From the NCBI GenBank assembly GCA_963844845.1, contig CAWJPW010000001.1:62001-126000 (forward strand): a stretch of 64,000 bases of DNA, written 5' to 3'. Made by a program: the position numbers and the translations under genes. The stretch is from CAWJPW01 sp963844845. Lineage in GTDB: Bacteria > Acidobacteriota > Thermoanaerobaculia > Thermoanaerobaculales > Sulfomarinibacteraceae. The notes beneath the pieces were generated by a model. The model made no database searches. It worked only from the letters and a program-made list of their open reading frames with translations, and was not told where the DNA came from. This document shows positions 35,269-44,732 of the stretch, piece by piece; the first letter of the stretch is position 1, and every line of letters starts with the position of its first letter.

Positions 35269-36051
35269 ATGCCACGAGCCGAGTGGGGCTGCGATCCCGA
35301 CTTCTTCGGACCGAGACACGCCCACCGCGAAGACCGGATACTCCGGGCCCTGGGCGCTGCGCACACCGGCTCGGGCCCTCACCTGGAGTGTGCGGCCGGG
35401 GTCGGCTCGCTCTCCGCCACGATCGCGGCCAGCGGCCGCACGGTGGTGGCGGCCGACCTCTCATTGCGCTCCCTGGCGGTGGCCGCAGCCCGGGTCAGGC
35501 GCTGGCCGGGCCCGGGACGCGTCCTGCCGGTGCTCGCCGACATCACCCGACTCCCCTTCGCCCACGACACCTTCGCCAGCGCCACCAGCGCCGAGACCCT
35601 CGAGCACGTCCCCGCCGACAACGCGGCCGCCGCCGAGCTGGCACGGGTCCTCGCCCCCGGCGGTGTGCTGGTGGGCACGGTGCCGGCCGGCCCCGCGCAG
35701 TGGTCACCGTGGGACGACTGGGCCGGGCACCTGCGCCGCTACACCCGGTCCACCCTGGAGGCGCTGCTCGCCGGCGCAGGGCTCGAAGGCCGCGCGGTGA
35801 CCTGGGGCTGGCCCGTGCTGCGACTCTACGACGGGCTGTTCTTGGGTCGCGTCAACCGCCGCCGGCTCGAGAGCGAGGGACCTTCGGAGCACGACCCTGC
35901 CCTGCGGACGGTTGCCGGCCTCGGGAAGCACCGCTGGCTGGTTCGGGTCGTCCGCGCGGCGTTCAGCCTGGACCGTCTGTTCGACGGGCTGCCCTGGGGA
36001 GTGGGGTTGCTGTTCGCGGCACGGAAGCGGGACCGGGGAACGTCCCCATGA
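35269..36051 (+). CDS. Class I SAM-dependent methyltransferase
   Basis: A 260-residue methyltransferase with motif I HLECAAGVGSLSATIA, the acidic VVAADLS end of strand 2, and PFAHDTFASATSAETLEHV as motif post-I/II. The rest fits a Methyltransf_11-type enzyme on a small molecule or lipid; target unknown. It follows the radical SAM gene by four bases. Its 3' end overlaps the convergent beta-helix gene by 89 bases, unusual in length but both reading frames look genuine there. Confidence 0.87.
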   Translation: MPRAEWGCDPDFFGPRHAHREDRILRALGAAHTGSGPHLECAAGVGSLSATIAASGRTVVAADLSLRSLAVAAARVRRWPGPGRVLPVLADITRLPFAHDTFASATSAETLEHVPADNAAAAELARVLAPGGVLVGTVPAGPAQWSPWDDWAGHLRRYTRSTLEALLAGAGLEGRAVTWGWPVLRLYDGLFLGRVNRRRLESEGPSEHDPALRTVAGLGKHRWLVRVVRAAFSLDRLFDGLPWGVGLLFAARKRDRGTSP

Positions 36052-37597
36052 CCTGGCTACGGCCCACCAGCCGCCGCCCCTCGCCGTCGCTGAGAACCAG
36101 CCGCAAGAGGTAGTCGCTGGCCGGATCAGCGCCGCTCCAGCGGCCCAGCTCGCCATTCTCGACGATGCCGCTCCCCTGGCCCAGGATGGTCGCCCCATGA
36201 CCCCAGCGAGGCCGCGCTTCCAGGTGCCAGCTGCCATCCCCCGCTGCCGCCGTGAGGCTGTACTGAGCGGCGCTGCCGTGCAGCACCACGGTCGTGCCGG
36301 GCCCCGGCGGGTGGGCCGGTAGGTCGCTCAGGTACGTGGCGGCAATCACGCCATCGCCTCCCAGCGCCGGCGTCGTGCTCACCGGTGTCTGGTCAGCCAA
36401 CAGGCGTGCCCGGTCGTAGGCGCCAAAACGGGTGTAGACGCCGGTTGTGTCGAAGGGATACGGGTTGACCAACGAGTCGTGCAGCTCGATGGTGGCGTCC
36501 TGCGTAGCCTGAATGTCGCAGGTGGTGGTGCAGCGCTCGAGGATCATGGTCGAGCTACCGCCGGCGCCCAGGTAGCCGCCGGTGCCGTCCACCACCGTGT
36601 CGCGCAGCACCGCCACCGCCTCACCCGAGGTGAGCATCTCGCCGATCATGGAGTGCTCCACGACCACCCGCACGCGCCCCTCGGGATAAACGTTCCAGGT
36701 GTCGATGGAGGCGTTCTCCAGGCGGATCTCGCGGTCGCTGAAGGGGAGCGTTGCGTCGGCTGCAGTGACCCCGTTCACGAGCCCGGTGATGACGGTGGAG
36801 GCGGGCACGAAGAGCCCCACCACGACGTGGTTCTCCTGGGGAATGTCCTTGAGTGTGAGATGCACGCCTTCGCGCACCAGCATAGGCCACAGCAGGGTGT
36901 CGCAGCGCACAAGGTGAATCCGCTGCACGATGCCGGTGGCCCCCGGTGGCGGGAAGCTCCAGTCGCTGACGAAACCCGGCAGCGGCGGCGTGTACACTGC
37001 GCGGCTCCCGGCCGGGAACTCCGGCCACACCCACAGCTGTCCCGCGTCCGGGTCGCGGGGGATGTCGGCCAGCTCAACCTGAGCGTCGTGCTGCACCACC
37101 ACCTCGAACTGGCCGTTGCACCGCCGCGCAGCGAAGGTGGACTCCTCGAGGGGTACAAACTGCACGAAGCCAAAGTCGGTGTCCTCCACGGTGATGCTCG
37201 CGTGGCCGGCGCTTACCAGGCCGTGCTGCACGCCGCTGGGGACACGGTAGTCGCACCGGCTCACCACGACCCGCGCCTGCTCGCCGGCCGCGAGGGCGTA
37301 CTGCCCGTGGTAGGTACTCTCGAACTCGATCACCGAGTCCTCGAGCCGCAGCTGTCCGTCGCCCACGACCCACAGGTTCCCGTGCATCTGCAGGCCCGGC
37401 TCGGGCACGCCGGTGACCGTGAGCGAGCCGCCGCTCACAACGATGACGTCGCCCAGCTCGGTGGGCTGGGTGATGGTGACCGGATGGTCCACGAACCAGG
37501 GTTCGGCGGCGGCGGCGGCGCCCGCACAGACCAGGACGAGCAGTACGGCGGCGGCGCTCAGTCGCCGAGGCGGAAGCGGGGCCCTTCGGCTCACCAT
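35963..37597 (-). CDS. Secreted beta-helix-like protein
   Basis: A 544-residue exported protein with signal peptide (RLSAAAVLLVLVCAGAAAAA). The mature part has short repeated strand-turn units (VIVVSGGSLTVTGV, NLWVVGDGQLRLEDSVIEF, HASITVEDTDFGFV, STMILERCTTTCDI) typical of right-handed parallel beta-helix proteins of the pectate-lyase-like fold. No catalytic motif was found. ATG 37597 overlaps the end of the beta-propeller gene upstream, so the two are coupled and probably function together at the cell surface or outside. Confidence 0.75.
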   Translation of the reverse strand: MVSRRAPLPPRRLSAAAVLLVLVCAGAAAAAEPWFVDHPVTITQPTELGDVIVVSGGSLTVTGVPEPGLQMHGNLWVVGDGQLRLEDSVIEFESTYHGQYALAAGEQARVVVSRCDYRVPSGVQHGLVSAGHASITVEDTDFGFVQFVPLEESTFAARRCNGQFEVVVQHDAQVELADIPRDPDAGQLWVWPEFPAGSRAVYTPPLPGFVSDWSFPPPGATGIVQRIHLVRCDTLLWPMLVREGVHLTLKDIPQENHVVVGLFVPASTVITGLVNGVTAADATLPFSDREIRLENASIDTWNVYPEGRVRVVVEHSMIGEMLTSGEAVAVLRDTVVDGTGGYLGAGGSSTMILERCTTTCDIQATQDATIELHDSLVNPYPFDTTGVYTRFGAYDRARLLADQTPVSTTPALGGDGVIAATYLSDLPAHPPGPGTTVVLHGSAAQYSLTAAAGDGSWHLEARPRWGHGATILGQGSGIVENGELGRWSGADPASDYLLRLVLSDGEGRRLVGRSQVMGTFPGPASVPRTATPLPRAARRTDGPG

Positions 37598-39411
37598 AGG
37601 CTGGTGGTTACGTTGCGGCCTCCCCGCTCGGCGGTCGGCACCACACGGAAGCGCGGCGCCGAGCAGTCGGCGGTGAGGATCACGCCGTAGCGGCCGAAGA
37701 GCAGCAGACGATTGCCGAAGTGGACCGCCCCCAGCAGGCTGCGAGACGTCACCGGGGCCTGCACCGTCCAGCTGAGACCGTCCGGGCTGGTGAGGACCGT
37801 GCCCCAATCCCCGGTCACCACAGCCCGCTCCCCGTCCCACAGCACCCCGTGAAGCTCCACCAGCAAGCCGAGATCGCGAGAGCTCCAGTGGACGCCGTCG
37901 GGACTCGTCAGCACGGTCCCGGAGCTACCGACGGCGACAAAGAGCGCGCCCGTCCAGGCCACGTCCAGGAGGTGACGGGCAGTCCCGGAATGCTGCCGCT
38001 CCCAGCCCGAGCCGTCCCAGCTGGTGGCGATGACACCGCCGTCCCCCACCGCGACGAACCGATCGCCTCCCCAGACCACGGCGGCGAGATCCGCCGAGAG
38101 GCCCGTCCGCTCGCGGGTCCAGGCAACACCATCTGCGCTGCTCAGCGCCGTGCCCGATGTCCCCACCGCCACGAAGCGCTCCCCGTTCCACACCACGTCG
38201 GCGAGGCCGCGGGTTGCGGGGACGACACCATGGAGAGTGGTCCACTCCCCGTCCTCAGAGCGGGTGAGAAAGGTCCCCGAGTCGCCCACCACCACCAGCC
38301 GACCCGCGCCGGCGGCCACGCCCGTCAGGGTCGCATCGGCGGGGCTCGCCACCTCCCGCCAGTCGGCGCCGTCTGTGGAGGAGAGCACCACGCCGCGGGC
38401 GTCCCCCGAGTGGCCTCCACCACCCACGACCACCAGCTCGGTGCCCGTGTCCACCGCCGCCCGCAGCCATGCGCTGGTCCCGTGTCGCGCCGGTGTCCAC
38501 CGCCGCCCGTCGTCGCTCACCATGATGGCGCCCATCACTCCCACCGCCACCAGGCGGCGGCCGTCGCCCGCCACCGCCCAGAGGCTGTCCGACAAGCCCT
38601 CGTCGTCACGCACTACGGTCCAGTCCTGGCCGCTCCCATCGCTCGCGACCACCGCGCCCGGCCCCACCGCCACGAGCGTGCCGCCGCTGGCGGCGACTCC
38701 CGACAGGCCGGAGAGCGTGCGCGACACCCGTCGGGACCAGGTCACTCCGTCGCTGCTGGTGAGGATGGTCCCGAACAGCCCACTGCACACGTAGCCGCTG
38801 GTCTCGCTCCAGGCCACACCGTACAGGGGCGTGGGCACCGAGCTACCCCGCACATCCCAGGTGAGGCCGTCGGGGCTCGAGGCCACCGCCCCGCCTTCGC
38901 CCACAGCCAGGAACTCCCATCCGCTCCAGGTGACGGCGAAGAACGTCGCTCCCAGCGGCTCCAGCGTCTGCCACTGCATGCCGTCCGCACTGACGGCAAC
39001 CGCACCGTGGCTGCCCACCGCGACGAAGCGGCTGCCGCTGTAGGCCACACCGAAGAGGTCCTCTCCCGAGGACGGCTCCAGGGGCACCCAGTGGTGGCCG
39101 TCGCTGGAAACCACAACCGCCCCGCCATCGCCCACTGCCACGAAGCGTCCGTGACCCCAGGTCACCGCGCGAAGGGTGGCCCGGGTGACGCGCTCTGCAA
39201 CCTCCCAATGCTCGCCTCCGGGACTGCTGAGCACCGCGCCGTACTCACCCACCGCCACGAACAGGTCGGCGGCGTGGACGACGCCGTACAGCGAGTGCCC
39301 CTGGGGCTGCGGGTTGGACCACGTCCACTGGCTGCAGGGGCCAGCAGCGCCGGCCATCGCCGTCATCGCCAAGAGGCCAGCGGCGCCGCAAACGAATCGC
39401 CGAATACTCAT
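37591..39411 (-). CDS. Secreted beta-propeller protein with about 13 repeats
   Basis: A 606-residue exported protein (signal peptide VCGAAGLLAMTAMAGAAG). It consists of about 13 repeats of roughly 40 residues built on the pattern RFVAVGDGGAV-hydrophobic-SSDGxxW, similar to the BNR/Ycf48-like photosystem-assembly-type repeats. Such repeats form propeller blades; two side-by-side propellers or one large one would account for the count. Function unknown; perhaps binding of polymer or partner protein. Followed, with a seven-base overlap, by the beta-helix gene. Confidence 0.8.
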   Translation of the reverse strand: MSIRRFVCGAAGLLAMTAMAGAAGPCSQWTWSNPQPQGHSLYGVVHAADLFVAVGEYGAVLSSPGGEHWEVAERVTRATLRAVTWGHGRFVAVGDGGAVVVSSDGHHWVPLEPSSGEDLFGVAYSGSRFVAVGSHGAVAVSADGMQWQTLEPLGATFFAVTWSGWEFLAVGEGGAVASSPDGLTWDVRGSSVPTPLYGVAWSETSGYVCSGLFGTILTSSDGVTWSRRVSRTLSGLSGVAASGGTLVAVGPGAVVASDGSGQDWTVVRDDEGLSDSLWAVAGDGRRLVAVGVMGAIMVSDDGRRWTPARHGTSAWLRAAVDTGTELVVVGGGGHSGDARGVVLSSTDGADWREVASPADATLTGVAAGAGRLVVVGDSGTFLTRSEDGEWTTLHGVVPATRGLADVVWNGERFVAVGTSGTALSSADGVAWTRERTGLSADLAAVVWGGDRFVAVGDGGVIATSWDGSGWERQHSGTARHLLDVAWTGALFVAVGSSGTVLTSPDGVHWSSRDLGLLVELHGVLWDGERAVVTGDWGTVLTSPDGLSWTVQAPVTSRSLLGAVHFGNRLLLFGRYGVILTADCSAPRFRVVPTAERGGRNVTTSLW

Positions 39412-39522
39412 GGTAACGATCAGGTTACATCATGCGTTTGGCTGCGTCACCCCGAGGTTGAGGGAGCGCCCCGCAGGAGCGTTGCGGGCCCACGGCCACA
39501 CGTTCAGGGAAGGAGGCACGAG

Positions 39523-40521
39523 ATGGAGCACGCGCTGGTTCCGGGAACCGACATCGAGGTATCGCGAGTGGGCCTCGGCACATGGGCGGTGGGCGGATGG
39601 ATGTGGGGGGGGACCGACGAGCGTGACGCGGTGGCTGCGATCCAGGCCGCCGTCGATCGCGGCATCACGCTGGTCGACACCGCCCCCGTGTACGGTCAAG
39701 GCCTGTCAGAGGAGCTCGTGGGCCGGGCGCTGGCCGAGGGCGGACGCCGTCAACGCGCCGTCATCGCCACCAAGTGTGGGCTGGTCTTCGAGAAGGAGGG
39801 CATCACCCGCGACTCCAGCCGCGCCCGTATCGAGAAGGAGGTCGACGACTCGCTTCGTCGACTCGGCACCGACTGGATCGACATCTACCAGATTCACTGG
39901 CCCGACGGCGCCACCCCGTTCAGCGAGACCGCCGAGGCCATGCTGCGACTCAAGGAGGCGGGCAAGGTCCGCGCGATCGGTGTGAGCAACTACTCCCCAG
40001 AACAGATGGATGCGTTCCGCACTGCAGGACCTCTGCACACGTCACAGCCGCCCTACAACCTGTTCGAGCGCGGCATCGAGGACGATGTCCTGCCCTACTG
40101 CCACGACCAGGGCGTGGCAGTGCTCGCCTACGGCGCCCTGTGCCGCGGCCTCCTCACCGGCAGGATGACGCCCGACACCGAGTTTCCCAGGGACGACCTG
40201 CGCCGCAGCGACCCCAAGTTCAGGTCGCCTCGCTTTGCCGCCCACCTGGAAGCCGTGCACCGCCTCGACCGTCTCGCACGCGAGCGCTGGGACAAGCGCG
40301 TGATCCACCTCGCGGTACGCTGGATACTGGACCAGCCGGGCGTCACCGCGGCGCTGTGGGGCGCCCGCCGTCCCGACCAGCTCGACCCGGTGGAGGAGGT
40401 CATGGGCTGGACGGTGGAAGACGCCGCCCGCTCCGAGATCGATCACATCCTCGCGGAGTGCATCCCCAGCCCGGTGGGGCCGGAGTTCATGGCTCCGCCC
40501 GAGCGCCGCGCCAGGGATTGA
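39523..40521 (+). CDS. Aldo/keto reductase
   Basis: A 332-residue NADPH-dependent oxidoreductase of the AKR fold. The catalytic tetrad is visible as Asp/Tyr in LVDTAPVYGQG, Lys in IATKCGLVF and His in IYQIHWPD. GVSNYSPEQM and the C-terminal WGARRPDQLDPV loop fit cofactor binding. AAGGAGG lies nine bases before ATG 39523. It is divergent from the propeller gene and 51 bases before a DUF481 gene; substrate unknown. Confidence 0.94.
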   Translation: MEHALVPGTDIEVSRVGLGTWAVGGWMWGGTDERDAVAAIQAAVDRGITLVDTAPVYGQGLSEELVGRALAEGGRRQRAVIATKCGLVFEKEGITRDSSRARIEKEVDDSLRRLGTDWIDIYQIHWPDGATPFSETAEAMLRLKEAGKVRAIGVSNYSPEQMDAFRTAGPLHTSQPPYNLFERGIEDDVLPYCHDQGVAVLAYGALCRGLLTGRMTPDTEFPRDDLRRSDPKFRSPRFAAHLEAVHRLDRLARERWDKRVIHLAVRWILDQPGVTAALWGARRPDQLDPVEEVMGWTVEDAARSEIDHILAECIPSPVGPEFMAPPERRARD

Positions 40522-40572
40522 GGAAGGTCGGGAACCGGCTACACTCCCGCCGAACCAGACACTCGAAGGAGC

Positions 40573-41316
40573 ATGCCCATGATGCCACGCTGCACCCTCG
40601 TCATCACGACCGCCATCCTGCTCGCAGCCGCCCCCCTCTTCGCCGACGAGCCCGCTCCCGAGGCGCAGGGGCCATGGCAGGGCTCGTTGGGGTTCTCGTT
40701 CGTGGCCAACACCGGCAACTCCAGCACCCAGTCGCTGGGGCTCGACTTCCAGATCACCCGCAAGCCGGAGCCCTGGGGCCTCGATGCCGGCGCCACCTAC
40801 ACCCGCGCCGAGGAGGACGGCGCCACCACGGCAGAGCGCTACGGCGCCCACGCCCGCGCCGAGCGCGCCTTCAGCCCGCGCTGGTCTGCCTTTGGCGGAC
40901 TCAGGGCCGAGCGTGACACCTTCTCGGGCTACGACCTCAGAGCCATGGTCGAGACCGGGGCCACCTACACCGCCCTCACCGGTCCCGTGCACCAGCTCGC
41001 CTTCGATGGCGGACTGACGTGGACCCGCGAGGAGCTCGTCGACGACCCCACCAACGACTACGCCGGTGGTATCCTCGGGGCGCGCTACACTTGGCAGCTC
41101 AGCGAAACTGCGGCGTTCGGCCAGCACATCACCTGGTACCCGAACTTCCAGGACGCCACCGACTGGCGCCTCACGTCGGAGACGGCGTTGAGGGCGTCGA
41201 TCAATGCCAGTCTCGCCCTCAAGATGTCGTACGAGGTTCGCTACGACCACCTGCCGGTTCCCGGGTACACCAGCACCGACACCACGACGAAGGCGTCGCT
41301 GGTGGTCAGCTTCTGA
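40573..41316 (+). CDS. DUF481 family putative outer-membrane beta-barrel protein
   Basis: A 247-residue exported protein with signal peptide (VITTAILLAAAPLFA) and alternating amphipathic beta strands, ending in a phenylalanine (ASLVVSF) as outer-membrane barrel proteins do. Motifs such as GSLGFSFVANTGNSSTQSLG and the salt-stress-induced YdiY-like pattern mark DUF481. Role unknown; probably an outer-membrane barrel. Its end is 15 bases from the convergent GT2 gene. Confidence 0.85.
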   Translation: MPMMPRCTLVITTAILLAAAPLFADEPAPEAQGPWQGSLGFSFVANTGNSSTQSLGLDFQITRKPEPWGLDAGATYTRAEEDGATTAERYGAHARAERAFSPRWSAFGGLRAERDTFSGYDLRAMVETGATYTALTGPVHQLAFDGGLTWTREELVDDPTNDYAGGILGARYTWQLSETAAFGQHITWYPNFQDATDWRLTSETALRASINASLALKMSYEVRYDHLPVPGYTSTDTTTKASLVVSF

Positions 41317-41331
41317 CGGGCGCGCCGTCCC

Positions 41332-42291
41332 TCACCGCCGTGGCGGGGTGACCGCGGGGTCACCGTCGGTGGTCTCTCGTAGCAGGTAGAGGGGGCGCTG
41401 CTTGACCTCGTCGAAGATGCGACCCAGGTACTCTCCGAGGATCCCGATCATCACCAGCTGGGCGCCGCCGAGGAAGAGGATCGATGCCATGATCGAGGTG
41501 TAGCCGGGCCAGTTGATGCCCGCCACCTTCAACCCGATCACCACCAGGATGTAGACGAACGCCAGGAGCGAGACGGTGAAGCCGGTCCAGGTGGCGAGGC
41601 GCAGGGGCATGTACGAGAACGACGTGATGCCGTCGAGGGCGAGTCGGACCATCCTGCGGAGCGGGTAGTGGGTTTCACCGGCGGCCCTGGGCTGACGCTG
41701 ATAGCGCACCCCCACCTGGGGGAAGCCGAGCCAGCTCACCAGCCCGCGGATGAAGCGGTTGCGCTCGGGCAAGGCGCGGAACGCCGCCAACGCGCGCGGT
41801 CCCATGAGCCGGAAGTCGCCGGTGTCCAACGGGATCTCGACGTTGGTGATCGCCCGCATGAGGCGGTAGAAGCCCGCCGCTGTTGCCCTCTTGAACCACG
41901 ACTCACCGGCCCGTGCCTCGCGCTGGGCGTAGACCACCTCGTAGCCCTCCCGCCAACGATCGATGAGCTCGGGGATCACCTCGGGCGGGTCCTGGAGGTC
42001 TGCGTCGATGATCACCGCGGCCTCGCCCTGAGCAGCGTCGAGGCCGGCCGTGAGCGCCGCCTGGTGGCCGAAGTTGCGGGCGAAGCGCACGCCGCGCACC
42101 GCGGGCTCGGAGGCCGCCAGGCCCGCGATACGCTCCCACGTGCCGTCGCGCGACCCGTCGTCCACGAAGATCACCTCGAACCCGGCGACCACGTGGTCGA
42201 GGGCAGCCGCCAGCCGCCGGAACAGCGGCTCGATGTTGGCCTCCTCGTTGAATGCCGGCACCACGACACTGAGCTCGAGACGATCGCTCAT
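41332..42291 (-). CDS. GT2 glycosyltransferase, dolichol/undecaprenyl-phosphate-sugar synthase type
   Basis: A 319-residue GT2 enzyme: LSVVVPAFNEEANI at the start, EVIFVDDGSRDGTW, AVIIDADLQDPPEVIPEL (metal-binding DAD and DPP), then two C-terminal membrane helices (FTVSLLAFVYILVVIGLKV, SIMASILFLGGAQLVMIGIL). This is the GtrB/DPM1-type layout that makes polyprenyl-phosphate-linked sugar. ATG 42291 overlaps the stop of the Agl23-like gene (ATGA). It probably supplies lipid-linked sugar to the two membrane proteins upstream. Confidence 0.93.
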   Translation of the reverse strand: MSDRLELSVVVPAFNEEANIEPLFRRLAAALDHVVAGFEVIFVDDGSRDGTWERIAGLAASEPAVRGVRFARNFGHQAALTAGLDAAQGEAAVIIDADLQDPPEVIPELIDRWREGYEVVYAQREARAGESWFKRATAAGFYRLMRAITNVEIPLDTGDFRLMGPRALAAFRALPERNRFIRGLVSWLGFPQVGVRYQRQPRAAGETHYPLRRMVRLALDGITSFSYMPLRLATWTGFTVSLLAFVYILVVIGLKVAGINWPGYTSIMASILFLGGAQLVMIGILGEYLGRIFDEVKQRPLYLLRETTDGDPAVTPPRR

Positions 42292-44732
42292 CGGGCAACC
42301 TCCATCAACCAGACCCGACCGCGCAGGTCGGACACCGCCAGGGTAGGGCCGGTGTCGCGCCAAGCGACCCCGGAGGGCGCGAGCTCGCTGTCACCCAGGT
42401 CGATCTCCCGCGCCTTGCCGTCCTCCACCAGCCACAGCGCCCGCCGCGGCGGATCGGTCACCAGCCAGCGCCGGGCCCCCAGCACCGCCACCTGCGGGCG
42501 CGAGAGGAGCTGGGGCCACGCCTCCGGAAGCTCCACGATCTCGCGAGCGCTCCCGTCCAGACCCAGCACCTGAAGCCGGCGGTTGCCGGTGTCGCAGACC
42601 AGAACCGAGCGCTCGTCCACCCACGCCAACCCCACCGGCTCCTCCAGCTGTCCGGGGGCACTGCCCGCTCGGCCAAGGGTACCCACCAGGTTGAGGCCGG
42701 CGTCGAAGAAAACGATCCGCTTGTTGCCGGTATCCGAGACCGCCACCTGCCCCTCCGGGCCCACCGCCACCGCCCGCGGCCCGTACCAGCCGCCGTCGGG
42801 TTCCGGCAGGACCGTGAAGCTCGTGAGGTCCGGGGCGACCCGGAGCACGCGGTGGTTCCAGGTGTCGGCCACCAGCAGGGCTCCGGCGCCGGTCCACGCC
42901 ACACCCTCGGGCTGGGCGAGGCGGGTGTCGATGCGCAGGGCATCGAGAATGCCGTCAGGCTTCGCCACCAGCACCCGGCCGAGGCCGGCGTCGGCGATCG
43001 CCAGCCGCCCGTCGCCGGCGAACGCGAGCCCCCGCGGCTCGGCCAGCCAGCCCTCGCCGAGGCGCTCGGTCCGCGTCACTCCCAGCACCCGGCTGAGCGC
43101 CGCAGGCGCCTCCCCTTCGCTCACCGGAGGCGGCGTCTCGCTCCGCTGCCGCAGCACGATGACGTCGGTGGAGCCGATGGAGCCCCACGGCACCAGGGTG
43201 AAAAGGTAGCGCACCACCTGCCGGAGGCTGGGGGGCGTCTCCTCGGGCAGCCACCACGCTCGCAGCGGCACCCGCTCTCGCTCGTACCCGGGACCCAGGA
43301 TCTCCCGCACCTCCGCCTCCTGAACCGGATCGCACACCACCAGCGGGGGCCGGAGGCCGCGGGTGGGCGCCGCCCAGCGCACGGAGACGTGGCGCCAGTA
43401 CCAGCTCAACGGCCAGGTCGCCTCACCGCTCACCGCGGCAACAGTGGGCGCCCCGCCCCGCTCCAGCTGCAGCCCCTCGCGCACCACCGGTTTCATCTCC
43501 GGGCACGTCTGCACGAACTGCAGCGACTCCACGCGCCGCTGGTGCGGCGAGATCTCGTCCAGCACGAAGCACGCCACGAACGAGGTAAAGGCGGTGGCCG
43601 TCAGGGCCAGCACAGCGACGGACCGGCCCCACCACCGCCCGTGCGGCCCGAAGGTGCGCGCCAGCTGGCAGCCGGCCAGGGGCACGAACGGCCATACCTG
43701 GTGGACCCCCAGCCAGGGGACCTTCTCCCCCAGGTAGCAGTACATCGCCACCGAGGCAACACCCAGCGTGGCCAGGAACACCTCCACCGGGACGAGACGA
43801 CGCCGGCGCCGCAGCAGCCACACGAATGCCGCGCCCATCACCAGGAACTCGTACTGCACCAGGCGCGGCAGGTGGAACCACCACGGCCCGCCCACGCGCT
43901 GGATGGTGTGCTGGTGGTACCAGTACTCCACCGCCCGCAGCGGGAAGAGCCAAGCGCCGGGATCGCTGAAGATGACCGTGTAGAGGGGCACGGCCACCAG
44001 CACGAAGACCGCGGCGGCGCTCACCGCGCCCGCCCAGTGCCGGCGCAGCCAGGCCCACCGGCGCGGCATGGCGGCGACGAGGCCCGACCACACGGCGGCG
44101 GGCAGCACCACCAGCGGCGCTAGGCGCCGGTGGCGGGATGTCAGCGCCGGCCGGACCCGGCGCATGCCCGCGTGCACCGCCACCGCCATCCCGCTCACCA
44201 CCACGAGCACCGCGGTGACGTAGGCGTTCTCCTTGGTGGCCACCGCCAGGGCCGTCCACCCCCCGAACCACATGAAGGCGCGTTCGGAGCCGTTGAGCGC
44301 CCGGCCCAGGGCAAGCAACGCGGCGGAGGCGGTGAGAACCTCGAGCAGGTCCATCCGTAGGAAGCGGCCGAAGTACAGGAAGTACGGCGAGATCGTGAAG
44401 AGCAGCCCGGTCCACCAGGCGGCCCGCTCACCGAGGATGCGCCGCAGCTCCCAGGCCACCCCGAGCATGAGAATACCGGCCAGCGCAATAGGCAGCCGCG
44501 CGGTGAAGTCCGAGTCACCGGCCACCAGGTAGGTGCCGGCGGTGAGGTAGTACAGCAGTGGGCCGTGGTAGGTGGGGTCGTAGTGGTAGCTGCCGGCCCG
44601 CGCCAGGTCGTAGGAGAGCTGGGCGTGAATGCTCTCGTCATGGTGAAAGGTGCGCTGCCCCAGCACCGCCAGGTGAAGACCGGCAGAGAGCACCAGCAGG
44701 GCCAGCCACGGCCAGTACCGACGCACCTTCAA
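42288..44732 (-). CDS. Agl23-like membrane glycosyltransferase (TIGR03663) fused to NHL repeats
   Basis: An 814-residue protein. Residues 1-400 are a GT39-like multipass domain with HHDESIHAQLSYDL and YDPTYHGPLLYYLTAGTYLV, matching the family called flippase activity-associated protein Agl23 that is known mainly from archaea and Chloroflexota. After a periplasmic linker, the last 280 residues carry NHL-type propeller repeats (GVAWTGAGALLVADTWNHRV, AVAVGPEGQVAVSDTGNKRI, GLAWVDERSVLVCDTGNRRL). It overlaps both neighbours by four bases, in one operon with a DUF2298 protein and a GT2 enzyme. Protein or lipid glycosylation is inferred. Confidence 0.87.
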   Translation of the reverse strand: MKVRRYWPWLALLVLSAGLHLAVLGQRTFHHDESIHAQLSYDLARAGSYHYDPTYHGPLLYYLTAGTYLVAGDSDFTARLPIALAGILMLGVAWELRRILGERAAWWTGLLFTISPYFLYFGRFLRMDLLEVLTASAALLALGRALNGSERAFMWFGGWTALAVATKENAYVTAVLVVVSGMAVAVHAGMRRVRPALTSRHRRLAPLVVLPAAVWSGLVAAMPRRWAWLRRHWAGAVSAAAVFVLVAVPLYTVIFSDPGAWLFPLRAVEYWYHQHTIQRVGGPWWFHLPRLVQYEFLVMGAAFVWLLRRRRRLVPVEVFLATLGVASVAMYCYLGEKVPWLGVHQVWPFVPLAGCQLARTFGPHGRWWGRSVAVLALTATAFTSFVACFVLDEISPHQRRVESLQFVQTCPEMKPVVREGLQLERGGAPTVAAVSGEATWPLSWYWRHVSVRWAAPTRGLRPPLVVCDPVQEAEVREILGPGYERERVPLRAWWLPEETPPSLRQVVRYLFTLVPWGSIGSTDVIVLRQRSETPPPVSEGEAPAALSRVLGVTRTERLGEGWLAEPRGLAFAGDGRLAIADAGLGRVLVAKPDGILDALRIDTRLAQPEGVAWTGAGALLVADTWNHRVLRVAPDLTSFTVLPEPDGGWYGPRAVAVGPEGQVAVSDTGNKRIVFFDAGLNLVGTLGRAGSAPGQLEEPVGLAWVDERSVLVCDTGNRRLQVLGLDGSAREIVELPEAWPQLLSRPQVAVLGARRWLVTDPPRRALWLVEDGKAREIDLGDSELAPSGVAWRDTGPTLAVSDLRGRVWLMEVAR

